Assembly: GCA_021739645.1 (NCBI GenBank)
Contig: JAIPBL010000074.1
Span: 1-32,311 of the forward strand
Source of the DNA: Saprospiraceae bacterium
Lineage (GTDB): Bacteria > Bacteroidota > Bacteroidia > Chitinophagales > Saprospiraceae
Length of the DNA stretch: 32,311 nt
Reading direction: 5' to 3'
The notes under the pieces were generated by a model. The model did not search any database and was not told the origin of the DNA. It saw nothing but the letters and a program-made list of their open reading frames with translations. This document shows, piece after piece, positions 1 through 6,651 of the stretch. Numbering within the stretch: the stretch's first letter is position 1; each line of letters begins with the position of its first letter. The position numbers were made by a program, and so were the translations under genes.

Positions 1-1
1 T

Positions 2-199
2 GCACAATTTATTGGTCTGACCGAATTGGTGCACGGGCAGGGCAATAAATTGGGCGACCACAAAATTGGCAAAACGTTTACGCAAGTGCAGCCTCCAAAA
101 CAGGGTAAAATGAGCCTGGCTGTTATCTTTGCGAAAAAATATCATGAAAAAATACACCATTTTCGCCTTCACCGTTGTCATGATGGCTTTCGCCTGTGA
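2..199 (+). CDS. 3' end of an unrecognised gene (partial)
   Basis: An open frame enters from the left edge and ends at TGA 197-199. Its codons look like coding sequence (for example a stretch reading KLGDHKIGKTFTQVQPPKQG, then AVIFAKKYHEK). I do not recognise the family. The frame runs 56 bases into the lipoprotein gene that starts at 144, a long overlap for neighbouring genes, so the true end may lie earlier if a frameshift occurred, or the last residues may be a simple read-through of the next gene. The -7 promoter box of the next gene lies inside this frame. Confidence 0.45.
   Translation, partial: AQFIGLTELVHGQGNKLGDHKIGKTFTQVQPPKQGKMSLAVIFAKKYHEKIHHFRLHRCHDGFRL
124..131 (+). promoter_or_regulatory. 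Candidate Bacteroidota -7 box (TATCTTTG)
   Basis: TATCTTTG matches the TAnnTTTG -7 consensus of the Bacteroidota primary sigma factor. It lies 12 bases before the ATG at 144, so the leader would be very short. I see no clear TTG -33 element at the usual distance. Confidence 0.4.
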
Positions 200-1250
200 C
201 ACAACAAAAAATGCTGGCAATCAAGCAGCAACAAACTACAATCCGGCCACGGACACACTTCGGTTGGCGGGTGAAAACCACTTCCGAAATGTACGCCAAT
301 TGACCTTCGGTGGTGACAACGCAGAGGCTTACTGGAGCTTCGATAGCAAGTACCTGACCTTCCAATCAACTTACGACAAATGGGGCACTGCCTGCGACCA
401 AATTTTCTATATGCCTATCAGCACCGGTACGAATGGTGGGCAAAAACCGCAGTTGATTAGCACAGGAAAAGGCAAAACGACTTGTGCCTATTTCATGCCC
501 GGCGATAAGCAAATCCTCTTTGCCAGTACCCACGAGAGCGGAGATGATTGTCCAGAGTCACCACGAAGCGTGGGTGGCAAATACGTCTGGTCAATTCACA
601 AAGAATTTGATATTTACACCGCTGACTTAAAGGGGAATATCGTCAAAAAACTCACCACTTCGCCAGGTTATGATGCCGAGGGTACGGTATCGCCCGACGG
701 TAAAAAAATCGTGTTCACGAGTACCCGCTCCGGTGACCTGGAGCTTTGGACGATGAACATTGACGGCTCCGACCAACGGCAAGTGACCACTGGCCTCGGC
801 TACGATGGTGGCGCTTTCTTCACACCGGACAGCAAGCAGCTCGTCTTCCGCTCCAGCCGCCCGAAGACCGGTGAAGAAGTGAAAAATTACAAAGACTTAT
901 TGGCACAGGGTCTGGTTCAACCGACTGCGCTCGAAATTTTCACTTGCAACGTGGATGGTTCCAACCTTCGCCAAATCACGCACCTCGGCGGTGCAAACTG
1001 GGCGCCTTACATGCACCCATCGGGTAAAAAAGTTCTTTTTGCCACCAATCACCACAGTAAAAGCGGCAGGCAGTTCAATGTTTTCTCTGTCAATCTTGAC
1101 GGCACTGGTCTGGAGCAAATTACTTTTGACGAAGGCTTTGATTCGTTCATCATGTTTTCACCAGATGGCAAAAAAGTTGCTTTTTCCAGCAACCGGAACA
1201 ACGGCGGCGGGCACGACACGAACGTGTTTGTGGCGGATTGGGTAGAGTGA
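144..1250 (+). CDS. PD40 (TolB-like beta-propeller) lipoprotein
   Basis: A 368-residue exported protein. I choose ATG 144 rather than the in-frame TTG at 129, because it gives a clean lipoprotein signal: MKK, a hydrophobic stretch, then a lipobox ending AFAC with Cys18. The rest is a run of PD40/WD40-like blades with the typical core SPDGKKIVFTS, seen at least four times (GTVSPDGKKIVF, FFTPDSKQLVF, MHPSGKKVLF, MFSPDGKKVAF), each followed by a strand such as ELWTMNIDG. Such propellers resemble the TolB C-terminal domain and usually act as binding scaffolds in the periplasm or at the outer membrane. No catalytic domain is attached, so a specific role cannot be given. The stop codon TGA 1248-1250 opens a repeat island. 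Confidence 0.85.
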   Translation: MKKYTIFAFTVVMMAFACDTTKNAGNQAATNYNPATDTLRLAGENHFRNVRQLTFGGDNAEAYWSFDSKYLTFQSTYDKWGTACDQIFYMPISTGTNGGQKPQLISTGKGKTTCAYFMPGDKQILFASTHESGDDCPESPRSVGGKYVWSIHKEFDIYTADLKGNIVKKLTTSPGYDAEGTVSPDGKKIVFTSTRSGDLELWTMNIDGSDQRQVTTGLGYDGGAFFTPDSKQLVFRSSRPKTGEEVKNYKDLLAQGLVQPTALEIFTCNVDGSNLRQITHLGGANWAPYMHPSGKKVLFATNHHSKSGRQFNVFSVNLDGTGLEQITFDEGFDSFIMFSPDGKKVAFSSNRNNGGGHDTNVFVADWVE

Positions 1251-1325
1251 AAGCGGGTGAGAGATGTGAGCGGTGTGAGCGGGTGAGCGTATGAGAGATG
1301 TGAGAGAGTGAGAGAGTGAGAGGGG
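1246..1325 (+). repeat. Iterated-word island (GTGAGAG / GTGAGCG)
   Basis: The gap between the lipoprotein gene and the convergent SDR gene consists of degenerate copies of a 7-base word: GTGAGAG, GTGAGCG, GTGTGAGCG, GTGAGAGAGTGAG. It begins at the stop codon of the lipoprotein gene. Nothing in it looks like a gene. It belongs to a group of similar islands in this window, each with its own word. Confidence 0.8.
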
Positions 1326-1327
1326 TA

Positions 1328-2107
1328 TTATTGAATTTCCTTTTTTACGGCGGCAGAAATCAAGGAAATTTTCAGCCAGTTTGGGAGCAAGGCCATCAGC
1401 AAGCGGTTTAGTTTGTTCATAAAACCCGGAACGATGGTGGCCTTGCCCCCGAGCATTTGTCGAATGGCTATGGCAGCCACCTCCTCCGGCGAAAGCAGGC
1501 CAATCCTACCTTTAACTCCCAGTTTTTCAATGCGTTGCACGATGTCCGCATTGGTCCTCATCGGGCCGGGATGCAGCACACAAACCGAAACCCCCTGCCC
1601 CCGGAGTTCTTCCCGAAGCCCTAGCGACCAGTGGCGGATAAACGCCTTGCTGGCGGGATAAACTGTCTTGTAGCCAATTGGACTGAAAGCGGCCATACTG
1701 CTCACATTGAGCACGAATCCTTGTTTTTGCTGGCGCAAATTTGGGAGCAAAAGCTGGGTCAATAGCACTGTTGCCATCATGTTCAATTGCAAAATGCCAT
1801 CGAGATAATCTAGTTGTACATCCTCAAAACGCTTTGAGCCGCCTCGGCCTGCGTTGTTGATGAGCACATTGACTTGGTAATTATCGTTGATGGTTTGCGT
1901 CAACAATTCCACGTTTTTCCGAAGCGAAAGGTCGGTTTCAAAAAAATGGACAGCGACTTGAAAATCAGCGAGTTCTGTAGCGAGTGAAGAAAGGTTTTCG
2001 TTCGGTAAGGAAATGAGTATCAAGTTGGTTTTGCGCTTCGCCAAATCGAAAGCCATTGCCCGGCCAAGGCCCTGGGAAGCACCGGTAATGATGGCAAATT
2101 TTTTCAT
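1328..2107 (-). CDS. SDR family NAD(P)-dependent oxidoreductase
   Basis: A 259-residue classical short-chain dehydrogenase/reductase. The Rossmann motif TGASQGLG is at residues 8-15, NNAG at 84-87, Ser136/137 in NVSSMAAFSP, and the catalytic pair Tyr150 and Lys154 in YPASK. Length and motif order fit the family. The C-terminal hydrophobic tail (LMALLPNWL) resembles membrane-associated members such as the 3-ketoacyl reductase-like DltE group, but the substrate cannot be read from the sequence. Its ATG overlaps the stop of uvrD (ATGA), so the two genes are very likely cotranscribed and translationally coupled, although no functional link between them is evident. Confidence 0.9.
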   Translation of the reverse strand: MKKFAIITGASQGLGRAMAFDLAKRKTNLILISLPNENLSSLATELADFQVAVHFFETDLSLRKNVELLTQTINDNYQVNVLINNAGRGGSKRFEDVQLDYLDGILQLNMMATVLLTQLLLPNLRQQKQGFVLNVSSMAAFSPIGYKTVYPASKAFIRHWSLGLREELRGQGVSVCVLHPGPMRTNADIVQRIEKLGVKGRIGLLSPEEVAAIAIRQMLGGKATIVPGFMNKLNRLLMALLPNWLKISLISAAVKKEIQ

Positions 2108-4482
2108 ACCATGATTTGCAGCTTCGCAAATTTAAGCATAATCCGTTTCTGTTTGTCCACCTCCAACTCGGGAAAGAAAATCGTCGCCATGCGCTTGTCG
2201 CCACTGCCGTCCACTGCCACCACTTTGCCCTCACCGAATTTCAAGTGAAGCACCTTGTGCCCTGATTGGATATGCTCGCTGGGGCTTGGCTTGAACGTGG
2301 CCGGGTCAACCCGGTTGGCTACCTGCTGTTGCGGCCCACGTGGCTTGAAACTTCCAGTAACGCCGCTCCTCGATGGCGATGCGGACGGTGCGGCCTGAGC
2401 TTGCGCCCGCTCAAAACGGCCTTGCGGTGCCCTCGAACTGGAGCCAATCGGCGATGCCGCATCGAGGTGCGCCATGTTTATTTCATCCAAAAAACGGCTC
2501 GGTGGATTGCTGCGCTCTTGCCCAAAACGGTAGCGACTGGCGGCATAGCTCAACGTCAGGAACTGCTCCGCCCTCGTGATGGCCACGTAAAACAGACGGC
2601 GCTCCTCGTCCAGCCCCTCCGGCGTGTCCATGCTCATGAACGAGGGGAAAAGCTGTTCTTCCAAGCCGGCAATGAAGACGCTCTTGAACTCCAAACCCTT
2701 GGCGGAGTGGACACTCATCAGGGTCACGTGGTCCTCCGTGTCTTCCGTGTTGTCCTGATCGGTCATCAGGGCGATGTTTTGCAAATAACTTGAAAGCGAT
2801 TTGTCAAAACTATCCGGCCCAGTTTCAGCCAATGCCTCTGTTTCTCCGTCCACGGTAAACTGCTCACCACCGACCGTGTCGTCCTCGACGAAGGTTTTTA
2901 TGCCGTCCAAAAGGCTGGTTATGTTGTCCAGCCGCTGGATGCCTTCAATCGTGGTGTCGTTCTTGAGTTCGTCCATCAGACCGGATTTTCGGGCGATGTA
3001 CTCGGCCACCACGTGGGCGTCGTGGGTCTTGGCTTTTTCACCAAAATCCTGAATCATGGCCACGAAGTTCTCAATGGAATTGCGGGTGCGGGGCGGAAAG
3101 GCGGTGAGTGGCAGCGCCTCCCACATCGTGATGCCCCGTTGGTCGGCGAGGGCTGCGATTTTGTCCACCGTTGTGCCGCCGATGGCCCGCTTGGGGTAGT
3201 TGATGACCCGGCGGAGCGCCTCATCGTCCTGTTGGTTGATGGCCAGGCGGAGATAGGCGATGAGGTCTTTCACCTCTTTTCTTTGGTAAAAAGACATGCC
3301 ACCGAACACCCGGTACTTGATGTTGTAATGCCGCATCCATTCCTCGAAAACCCTCGACTGGGCGTTGGTGCGGTACAGGATGGCGATTTCAGTGTTCGAC
3401 AAATGCCAGCGGGTTTTCTGTTCCATGATGCTGTCCGCCACCCGTTTGCCCTCCTCACTGTCCGTGATGGCACGGATAACTTTGATGCGATGACCCTCGC
3501 CCTTGTCACTGAAAATGGTCTTTTGGATTTGCTTGCGGTTGTAAGAAATCACCTCGTTCGCCGCCTGCACGATATGCTCGGTGGAGCGGTAGTTCTGCTC
3601 CAATTTAAAGGTCTTGATGCCGTGCGGCTTAAAGTCCTTCTCGTAGTCAAGGATATTCTGGATGGTAGCACCACGGAAGGCGTAAATGCTCTGGGCATCG
3701 TCGCCGACTACACAGATATTGCGGGGACTGCCGTCGTAACTGATGAATTTTTTTACGATAGAATATTGCAGGTGGTTCGTGTCCTGGAACTCGTCCACCA
3801 TCAGGTACTTGAACTTCTGGCGGTACTTGTTGGTCACCTCCGGGTGGTTCTGGAACAGCTCGTAGAGTCTGAAAAGCAGGTCATCGAAGTCCATCGCCCC
3901 ACTTCGCTTGCAGCGGATGGTGTATTTTTCATAAATCTGGTGGAAAAACGGGCGTTTGCCGAGCTTGTCCTCCTCCATCATATCCGCCCGGTTGACGTAC
4001 ATCTTGGGTGTGATGAGGTTGCTTTTGCAGGAAGAAATGCGGGAACGGATAGCGTTCACGTTGTACTGTTCCTTGTTCAGGTTCAGCTCGTTGATGATGG
4101 ACGAGACAACGCTTTTCGTATCGTCGGTGTCGTAAATCGTGAAATTGCTGGGGTAGCCGATGTGCTGTGCTTCCACCCGGAGTATCTTCGCAAACAGCGA
4201 GTGGAACGTGCCCGCCCAAACCCGCTCGGCCCGTTGGCCCACCACCTTTTGGATTCGCTCTTTCATCTCCTTCGCCGATTTGTTGGTGAAGGTCAGCGCC
4301 ATGATTTCCCAAGGCGCAACGCCTGACTGAATCATGTGGGCGATACGGTAGGTGAGCACCCTCGTCTTGCCGGAGCCGGGGCCAGCGATGACCAGCACCG
4401 GGCCGTCTAGCTGCGTGGCTGCTTGGCGCTGCACGGGGTTGAGTTCGTCGAGGTAAGAATGTTTTACGGGTGATTGCGTCAT
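2104..4482 (-). CDS. uvrD: UvrD/PcrA family ATP-dependent 3'-5' DNA helicase
   Basis: A 792-residue superfamily 1A helicase of the usual PcrA/UvrD length. Walker A GPGSGKT is at residues 34-40. It is followed by motif Ia ALTFTNKSAKEM, motif II DEFQDTN, motif III GDDAQSIYAFRGA, motif IV QNYRS, motif V VTLMSVHSAKGLEF and motif VI YVAITRAE. A low-complexity linker (SSRAPQGRFERAQAQ...) leads to the small C-terminal Tudor-like fold (HLKFGEGKVVAV...) by which PcrA contacts RNA polymerase. The family unwinds DNA in nucleotide excision repair, mismatch repair and removal of stalled complexes. The start is ATG 4480-4482. The bases around this start are duplicated 744 bp away, beyond the Uma2 gene. The SDR gene follows with a 4-bp overlap. 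Confidence 0.95.
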   Translation of the reverse strand: MTQSPVKHSYLDELNPVQRQAATQLDGPVLVIAGPGSGKTRVLTYRIAHMIQSGVAPWEIMALTFTNKSAKEMKERIQKVVGQRAERVWAGTFHSLFAKILRVEAQHIGYPSNFTIYDTDDTKSVVSSIINELNLNKEQYNVNAIRSRISSCKSNLITPKMYVNRADMMEEDKLGKRPFFHQIYEKYTIRCKRSGAMDFDDLLFRLYELFQNHPEVTNKYRQKFKYLMVDEFQDTNHLQYSIVKKFISYDGSPRNICVVGDDAQSIYAFRGATIQNILDYEKDFKPHGIKTFKLEQNYRSTEHIVQAANEVISYNRKQIQKTIFSDKGEGHRIKVIRAITDSEEGKRVADSIMEQKTRWHLSNTEIAILYRTNAQSRVFEEWMRHYNIKYRVFGGMSFYQRKEVKDLIAYLRLAINQQDDEALRRVINYPKRAIGGTTVDKIAALADQRGITMWEALPLTAFPPRTRNSIENFVAMIQDFGEKAKTHDAHVVAEYIARKSGLMDELKNDTTIEGIQRLDNITSLLDGIKTFVEDDTVGGEQFTVDGETEALAETGPDSFDKSLSSYLQNIALMTDQDNTEDTEDHVTLMSVHSAKGLEFKSVFIAGLEEQLFPSFMSMDTPEGLDEERRLFYVAITRAEQFLTLSYAASRYRFGQERSNPPSRFLDEINMAHLDAASPIGSSSRAPQGRFERAQAQAAPSASPSRSGVTGSFKPRGPQQQVANRVDPATFKPSPSEHIQSGHKVLHLKFGEGKVVAVDGSGDKRMATIFFPELEVDKQKRIMLKFAKLQIMV

Positions 4483-4523
4483 GTAACTTGCGTTTGTTGG
4501 AGGTGCAAGTTTACGGCTTTGTT
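4474..4523. repeat. 50-bp direct repeat, copy 1 (uvrD start region)
   Basis: This stretch contains the uvrD start codon and its upstream bases. The same 50 bases recur at 5218-5267 with three mismatches and no gap, exactly 744 bp away. The two copies flank the Uma2 gene. The segment includes a minus-strand TAAACTTG (plus-strand 4505-4512), close to a -7 box. Confidence 0.9.
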
Positions 4524-4548
4524 TTGAACTACTCGGGCCGAGAGGTAG

Positions 4549-4556
4549 TATATTTG
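4549..4556 (+). promoter_or_regulatory. Candidate -7 box (TATATTTG) of the Uma2 gene
   Basis: TATATTTG matches TAnnTTTG and ends 22 bases before the Uma2 ATG. A TTTTG at 4522-4526 could be the -33 element, with a slightly long spacer of 22 bases. Confidence 0.45.
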
Positions 4557-4578
4557 CCTACAAGGGAATAAACAAGCG

Positions 4579-5181
4579 ATGGAAAAAATAACGAGCCTTT
4601 CTCAATTGGACTTGGAAAAGACCTACACCTATGCTGACTACCTGACTTGGCAGTTCGAGCAGGCAGTGGAGTTGATAAAGGGAAGAATCGCCAAAGTGGC
4701 TGCTCCGAGCCGTCGGCATCAAAGGATTTCCTTTAAGCTCAGTGGGACGTTTTATGAATCTTTCAAGAAAAACCCTTGCGAAGCGTACACTGCCCCCTTC
4801 GATGTCCGCCTCTACAACAAAACCAAATCTGCCAAGGCCAACAAGGACATCTACACCGTCGTACAGCCAGATATTTGCGTCATCTGCGATACCAACAAAC
4901 TCGATGATGCTGGTTGTCTCGATGCCCCTGACCTCATCGTTGAAATCCTCTCGCCCGGGAATTCCACCAAGGAAATGAAGACCAAGAAAGACCTTTACGC
5001 CGAAGCTGGCGTCCGTGAATATTGGATTGTTGACCCTGAGCGGGAAACGCTAACCCGCTTCCTGCTGCAAGCCGATGGAGAGTCGTATGACCTTGCCCAG
5101 ATTTTCACGAGCGGCGAGTCGGTGAGGGGGGTTGTTTTCCCGGATTTGGAAGTGGAGTTGGGCGAGGTGTTAAGGGAGTAG
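4579..5181 (+). CDS. Uma2 family (DUF820) endonuclease-like protein
   Basis: A 200-residue protein of the Uma2/DUF820 family, which adopts a PD-(D/E)XK nuclease fold. The N-terminal YTYADYLTW..E..ELIKGRI segment is typical. The putative metal site is Asp98 (VVQPDICVICD), Glu122 (PDLIVEILSPGN) and the Lys-rich KEMKTKKDLYAEAGVREYWIVDP segment that follows. Length is normal for the family. Cellular roles remain unsettled; members are abundant and dispersed in Cyanobacteria and some Bacteroidota, often as orphan genes. Here the gene is alone, divergent from uvrD, and enclosed by 50-bp direct repeats, which suggests it arrived as a separate unit. Confidence 0.88.
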   Translation: MEKITSLSQLDLEKTYTYADYLTWQFEQAVELIKGRIAKVAAPSRRHQRISFKLSGTFYESFKKNPCEAYTAPFDVRLYNKTKSAKANKDIYTVVQPDICVICDTNKLDDAGCLDAPDLIVEILSPGNSTKEMKTKKDLYAEAGVREYWIVDPERETLTRFLLQADGESYDLAQIFTSGESVRGVVFPDLEVELGEVLRE

Positions 5182-5217
5182 CAACGCATTACCAATTCAA
5201 AACAATTATGAGGGTGC

Positions 5218-5267
5218 TTGCGCCATGAAACTTGCGTTTATTGGAGGTGCAAGTTTACGGCTTTGTT
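5218..5267. repeat. 50-bp direct repeat, copy 2
   Basis: This is a 47/50 match to the uvrD start region at 4474-4523. It includes an equivalent of the uvrD start codon (CAT 5224-5226) followed by codons that read MAQ instead of MTQ, but no helicase sequence continues beyond it. It therefore looks like a duplicated flank, not a second gene. Confidence 0.9.
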
Positions 5268-5479
5268 GCGGGGTGGAGCAGCGTTTGGGAAAAACTTAAA
5301 CACGCTGTTGAATACCTGAAAAATATTAAAGTATAAAAAGGGCAAAAACTGACATTTGCCAAGTACCGTTCGAAGGCAGTTTTTCATTCAGCCTTAACGA
5401 GTAAACACCCTGCCTGTGACCTATGCATGGCGAAGCCCTACCCGGAAACGGACTTTTACTCGGCTGGTAATATATAGGA
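5268..5479. other. Non-coding or decayed spacer, no gene recognised
   Basis: About 210 bases between the direct repeat and the ssb remnant. It holds an 8-base inverted repeat AAAAACTG/CAGTTTTT (5344-5351 and 5377-5384) and a nested GGCAAA/TTTGCC. Short open frames on both strands (for example minus-strand residues PFPGRASPCIGHRQGVYSL) do not match a family I recognise. It is probably debris of a mobile or decayed element. Confidence 0.5.
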
Positions 5480-5671
5480 CTGAACAAAGTACTCCTGCTC
5501 GGCAACCTCGGCAAAGACCCCGTAGTGTCAACCCTGGAAGGCAATGTCAAAGTTGCCAAATTCCCCTTGGCCACTACCGAAAGCTATAAAGATGATAAAG
5601 GACAAACCCATTCACAAACTGAGTGGCACAGTATCCTTCTATGGCGGGGACTGGCAGAGCTGGCCGATTTC
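5480..5671 (+). pseudogene. ssb: ssb remnant (N-terminal OB-fold of single-strand DNA-binding protein)
   Basis: The frame reads NKVLLLGNLGKDP, then VSTLEGNVKVAKFPLATTES, then QTEWHSILLWRGLAELADF. This is unmistakably the first 64 residues of a bacterial SSB. The usual ATG is replaced by CTG 5480-5482, with an in-frame TAA at 5468-5470 just before it. The protein breaks off after ELADF, where the reading frame passes directly into an IS30 transposase fragment. More than half of a normal SSB is therefore missing, including the rest of the OB fold and the acidic C-terminal tip. A functional ssb must lie elsewhere in the genome. The protein-level match is still good, so the decay looks recent. 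Confidence 0.85.
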
Positions 5672-5905
5672 AACCGAATCAAGGAACTGCTGAACTGTGA
5701 CTTATTCTTTGCCCACCCCTACTCGTCTTGGGAAAGTGGCTCAATGAAAAAACAAACGGCCTTATCAGGCAGTACATCCCAAAGAAAACCGATTTCGATT
5801 TGTACGACGATGAATTCATCACTTCGATAGAGCAAAAGCTCAACAACAGGCCTCGAAAAACACTCGGATTTTTTACGCCGTTGCAGTTTTCATCAAATTA
5901 CTCAA
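5672..5905 (+). pseudogene. IS30 family transposase remnant (C-terminal part, frameshifted)
   Basis: The sequence DLFFAHPYSSWESGS, then NEKTNGLIRQYIPKKTDFD, then QKLNNRPRKTLGFFTP is the C-terminal part of the DDE catalytic domain of IS30 transposases, with the conserved WE (catalytic Glu), NGL(I/L)RQY and LNNRPRK motifs. One A is missing near 5743, so the first part is in frame with the ssb remnant and the rest is in the next frame. The N-terminal helix-turn-helix and the first catalytic Asp residues are absent. I could not identify terminal inverted repeats. It is a dead fragment that marks a past insertion. Confidence 0.85.
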
Positions 5906-6049
5906 GGGGGGGGGACACCTGTTGCACTTGAACACGAAGACAAAATTGTTGGCGGAGCAGGCTATTATGCAAAAGAAACTGACAAATCAGGACGAATAAC
6001 TTGGATGTTTTTTCACCCAAACTTTTCAGGACGAGTCTCCATGCAATAG
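5906..6049 (+). pseudogene. GNAT acetyltransferase fragment
   Basis: After a run of nine G residues (5906-5914) the frame reads TPVALEHEDKIVGGAGYYA, then GRITWMFFHPNFSGR, then stops at TAG 6047-6049. IVGGAGY and the strand ending in the acetyl-CoA loop (HPNFSGRG in intact proteins) are typical of the middle of a GNAT N-acetyltransferase. There is no start codon and the fold is cut off before motif A is complete, so this is a remnant. It is unrelated in frame and strand to the intact GNAT gene that follows. Confidence 0.6.
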
Positions 6050-6057
6050 TCGTGCAG

Positions 6058-6112
6058 CCCCCAATTCCCCTAATTCCCTAATTCCCCAATTCCCCAATCC
6101 CCAACCCCTCCA
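6058..6112 (-). repeat. Iterated-word island (GGGGAATT)
   Basis: On the minus strand this is a chain of GGGGAATTG, GGGAATTAG and GGGGATTGG. It supplies the last codons and the stop (TAG) of the GNAT gene at 6078: the terminal residues IGELGN are translated from the repeat. Confidence 0.8.
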
Positions 6113-6575
6113 GCGCCTCCCCCGTCAGCCGGTACACCGTCCATTCATTCATCGGCTGGGCGCCAAGGCTTTTGTAGAAATTGATGGCGGGCGTGTTCCA
6201 GTCCAACACCGACCATTCTAGGCGGGCGCAGTTGCGCTCCAGCGCCAGTTTGGCAAGGGTGGCCAGGAGCAGTTTGCCATAACCCCGCCCACGGAACTGC
6301 GGACGCACGAAGAGGTCTTCCAAATAAATACCCGATTTCCCTCGAAAAGTGGAGTAGTTGTGGAAAAACAACGCAAACCCTGCCGGGATTTCCCCTTCAT
6401 GATAAAGAATGACTTCTGCCGCCGGGCGATGGCCAAAAAGCGAGTCCCGAAGCATATCCTCGGTGGCGACGACGTCATCTAGCATCCGCTCATATTCTGC
6501 CAATTCTCGAATGAACTGGAGTATCAGCGGCACGTCATCAATGGTGGCGGGGCGAAGGTTTGGCGAAGAATTCAT
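6078..6575 (-). CDS. GNAT N-acetyltransferase, SSAT/diamine acetyltransferase-like
   Basis: A 165-residue GNAT protein. The start reads LRPATIDDVPLILQFIRELAEYERM, the pattern of the spermidine/spermine (thialysine) acetyltransferase branch. The acetyl-CoA motif is VRPQFRGRGYGKLLLATLA, preceded by YLEDLFV, and the family's WNTPAINFYKSLGA segment follows. It likely transfers an acetyl group to a small polyamine or amine-containing amino acid in the cytoplasm; the exact substrate is inferred. The last six residues (IGELGN) come from the downstream repeat island and are not part of the fold. Another island separates it from the protease gene upstream. Confidence 0.88.
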   Translation of the reverse strand: MNSSPNLRPATIDDVPLILQFIRELAEYERMLDDVVATEDMLRDSLFGHRPAAEVILYHEGEIPAGFALFFHNYSTFRGKSGIYLEDLFVRPQFRGRGYGKLLLATLAKLALERNCARLEWSVLDWNTPAINFYKSLGAQPMNEWTVYRLTGEALEGLGIGELGN

Positions 6576-6608
6576 AAGTGTTTGTTCTTTTTTTGAAACT
6601 GTGTGCTA

Positions 6609-6651
6609 TCCCAATTCCCCAATTCCCTCAACTCCCAGTTTCCAATTTCCA
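6609..6651 (-). repeat. Iterated-word island (GGGAATT / GGGAGTT) overlapping a stop codon
   Basis: On the minus strand the bases read as repeats of GGAAATTG, GAAACTGGGAGTT, GAGGGAATT, GGGGAATT. The stop codon of the protease gene (TGA, plus-strand 6628-6630) and its last residues WKLETGS lie within the repeated words. The word is nearly the same as in the island at 6058-6112, so the GNAT gene has similar islands on both sides. Confidence 0.75.

Noticed and set aside
3013-4326. Plus-strand open frame of 437 codons
   Set aside because: It lies wholly antisense to uvrD, whose motifs are unmistakable; the frame is a mirror of its codon usage.
2104-4482. A Rep or RecB-type helicase instead of UvrD/PcrA
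   Set aside because: The C-terminal Tudor-like segment and motif spacing fit PcrA/UvrD; there is no nuclease domain.
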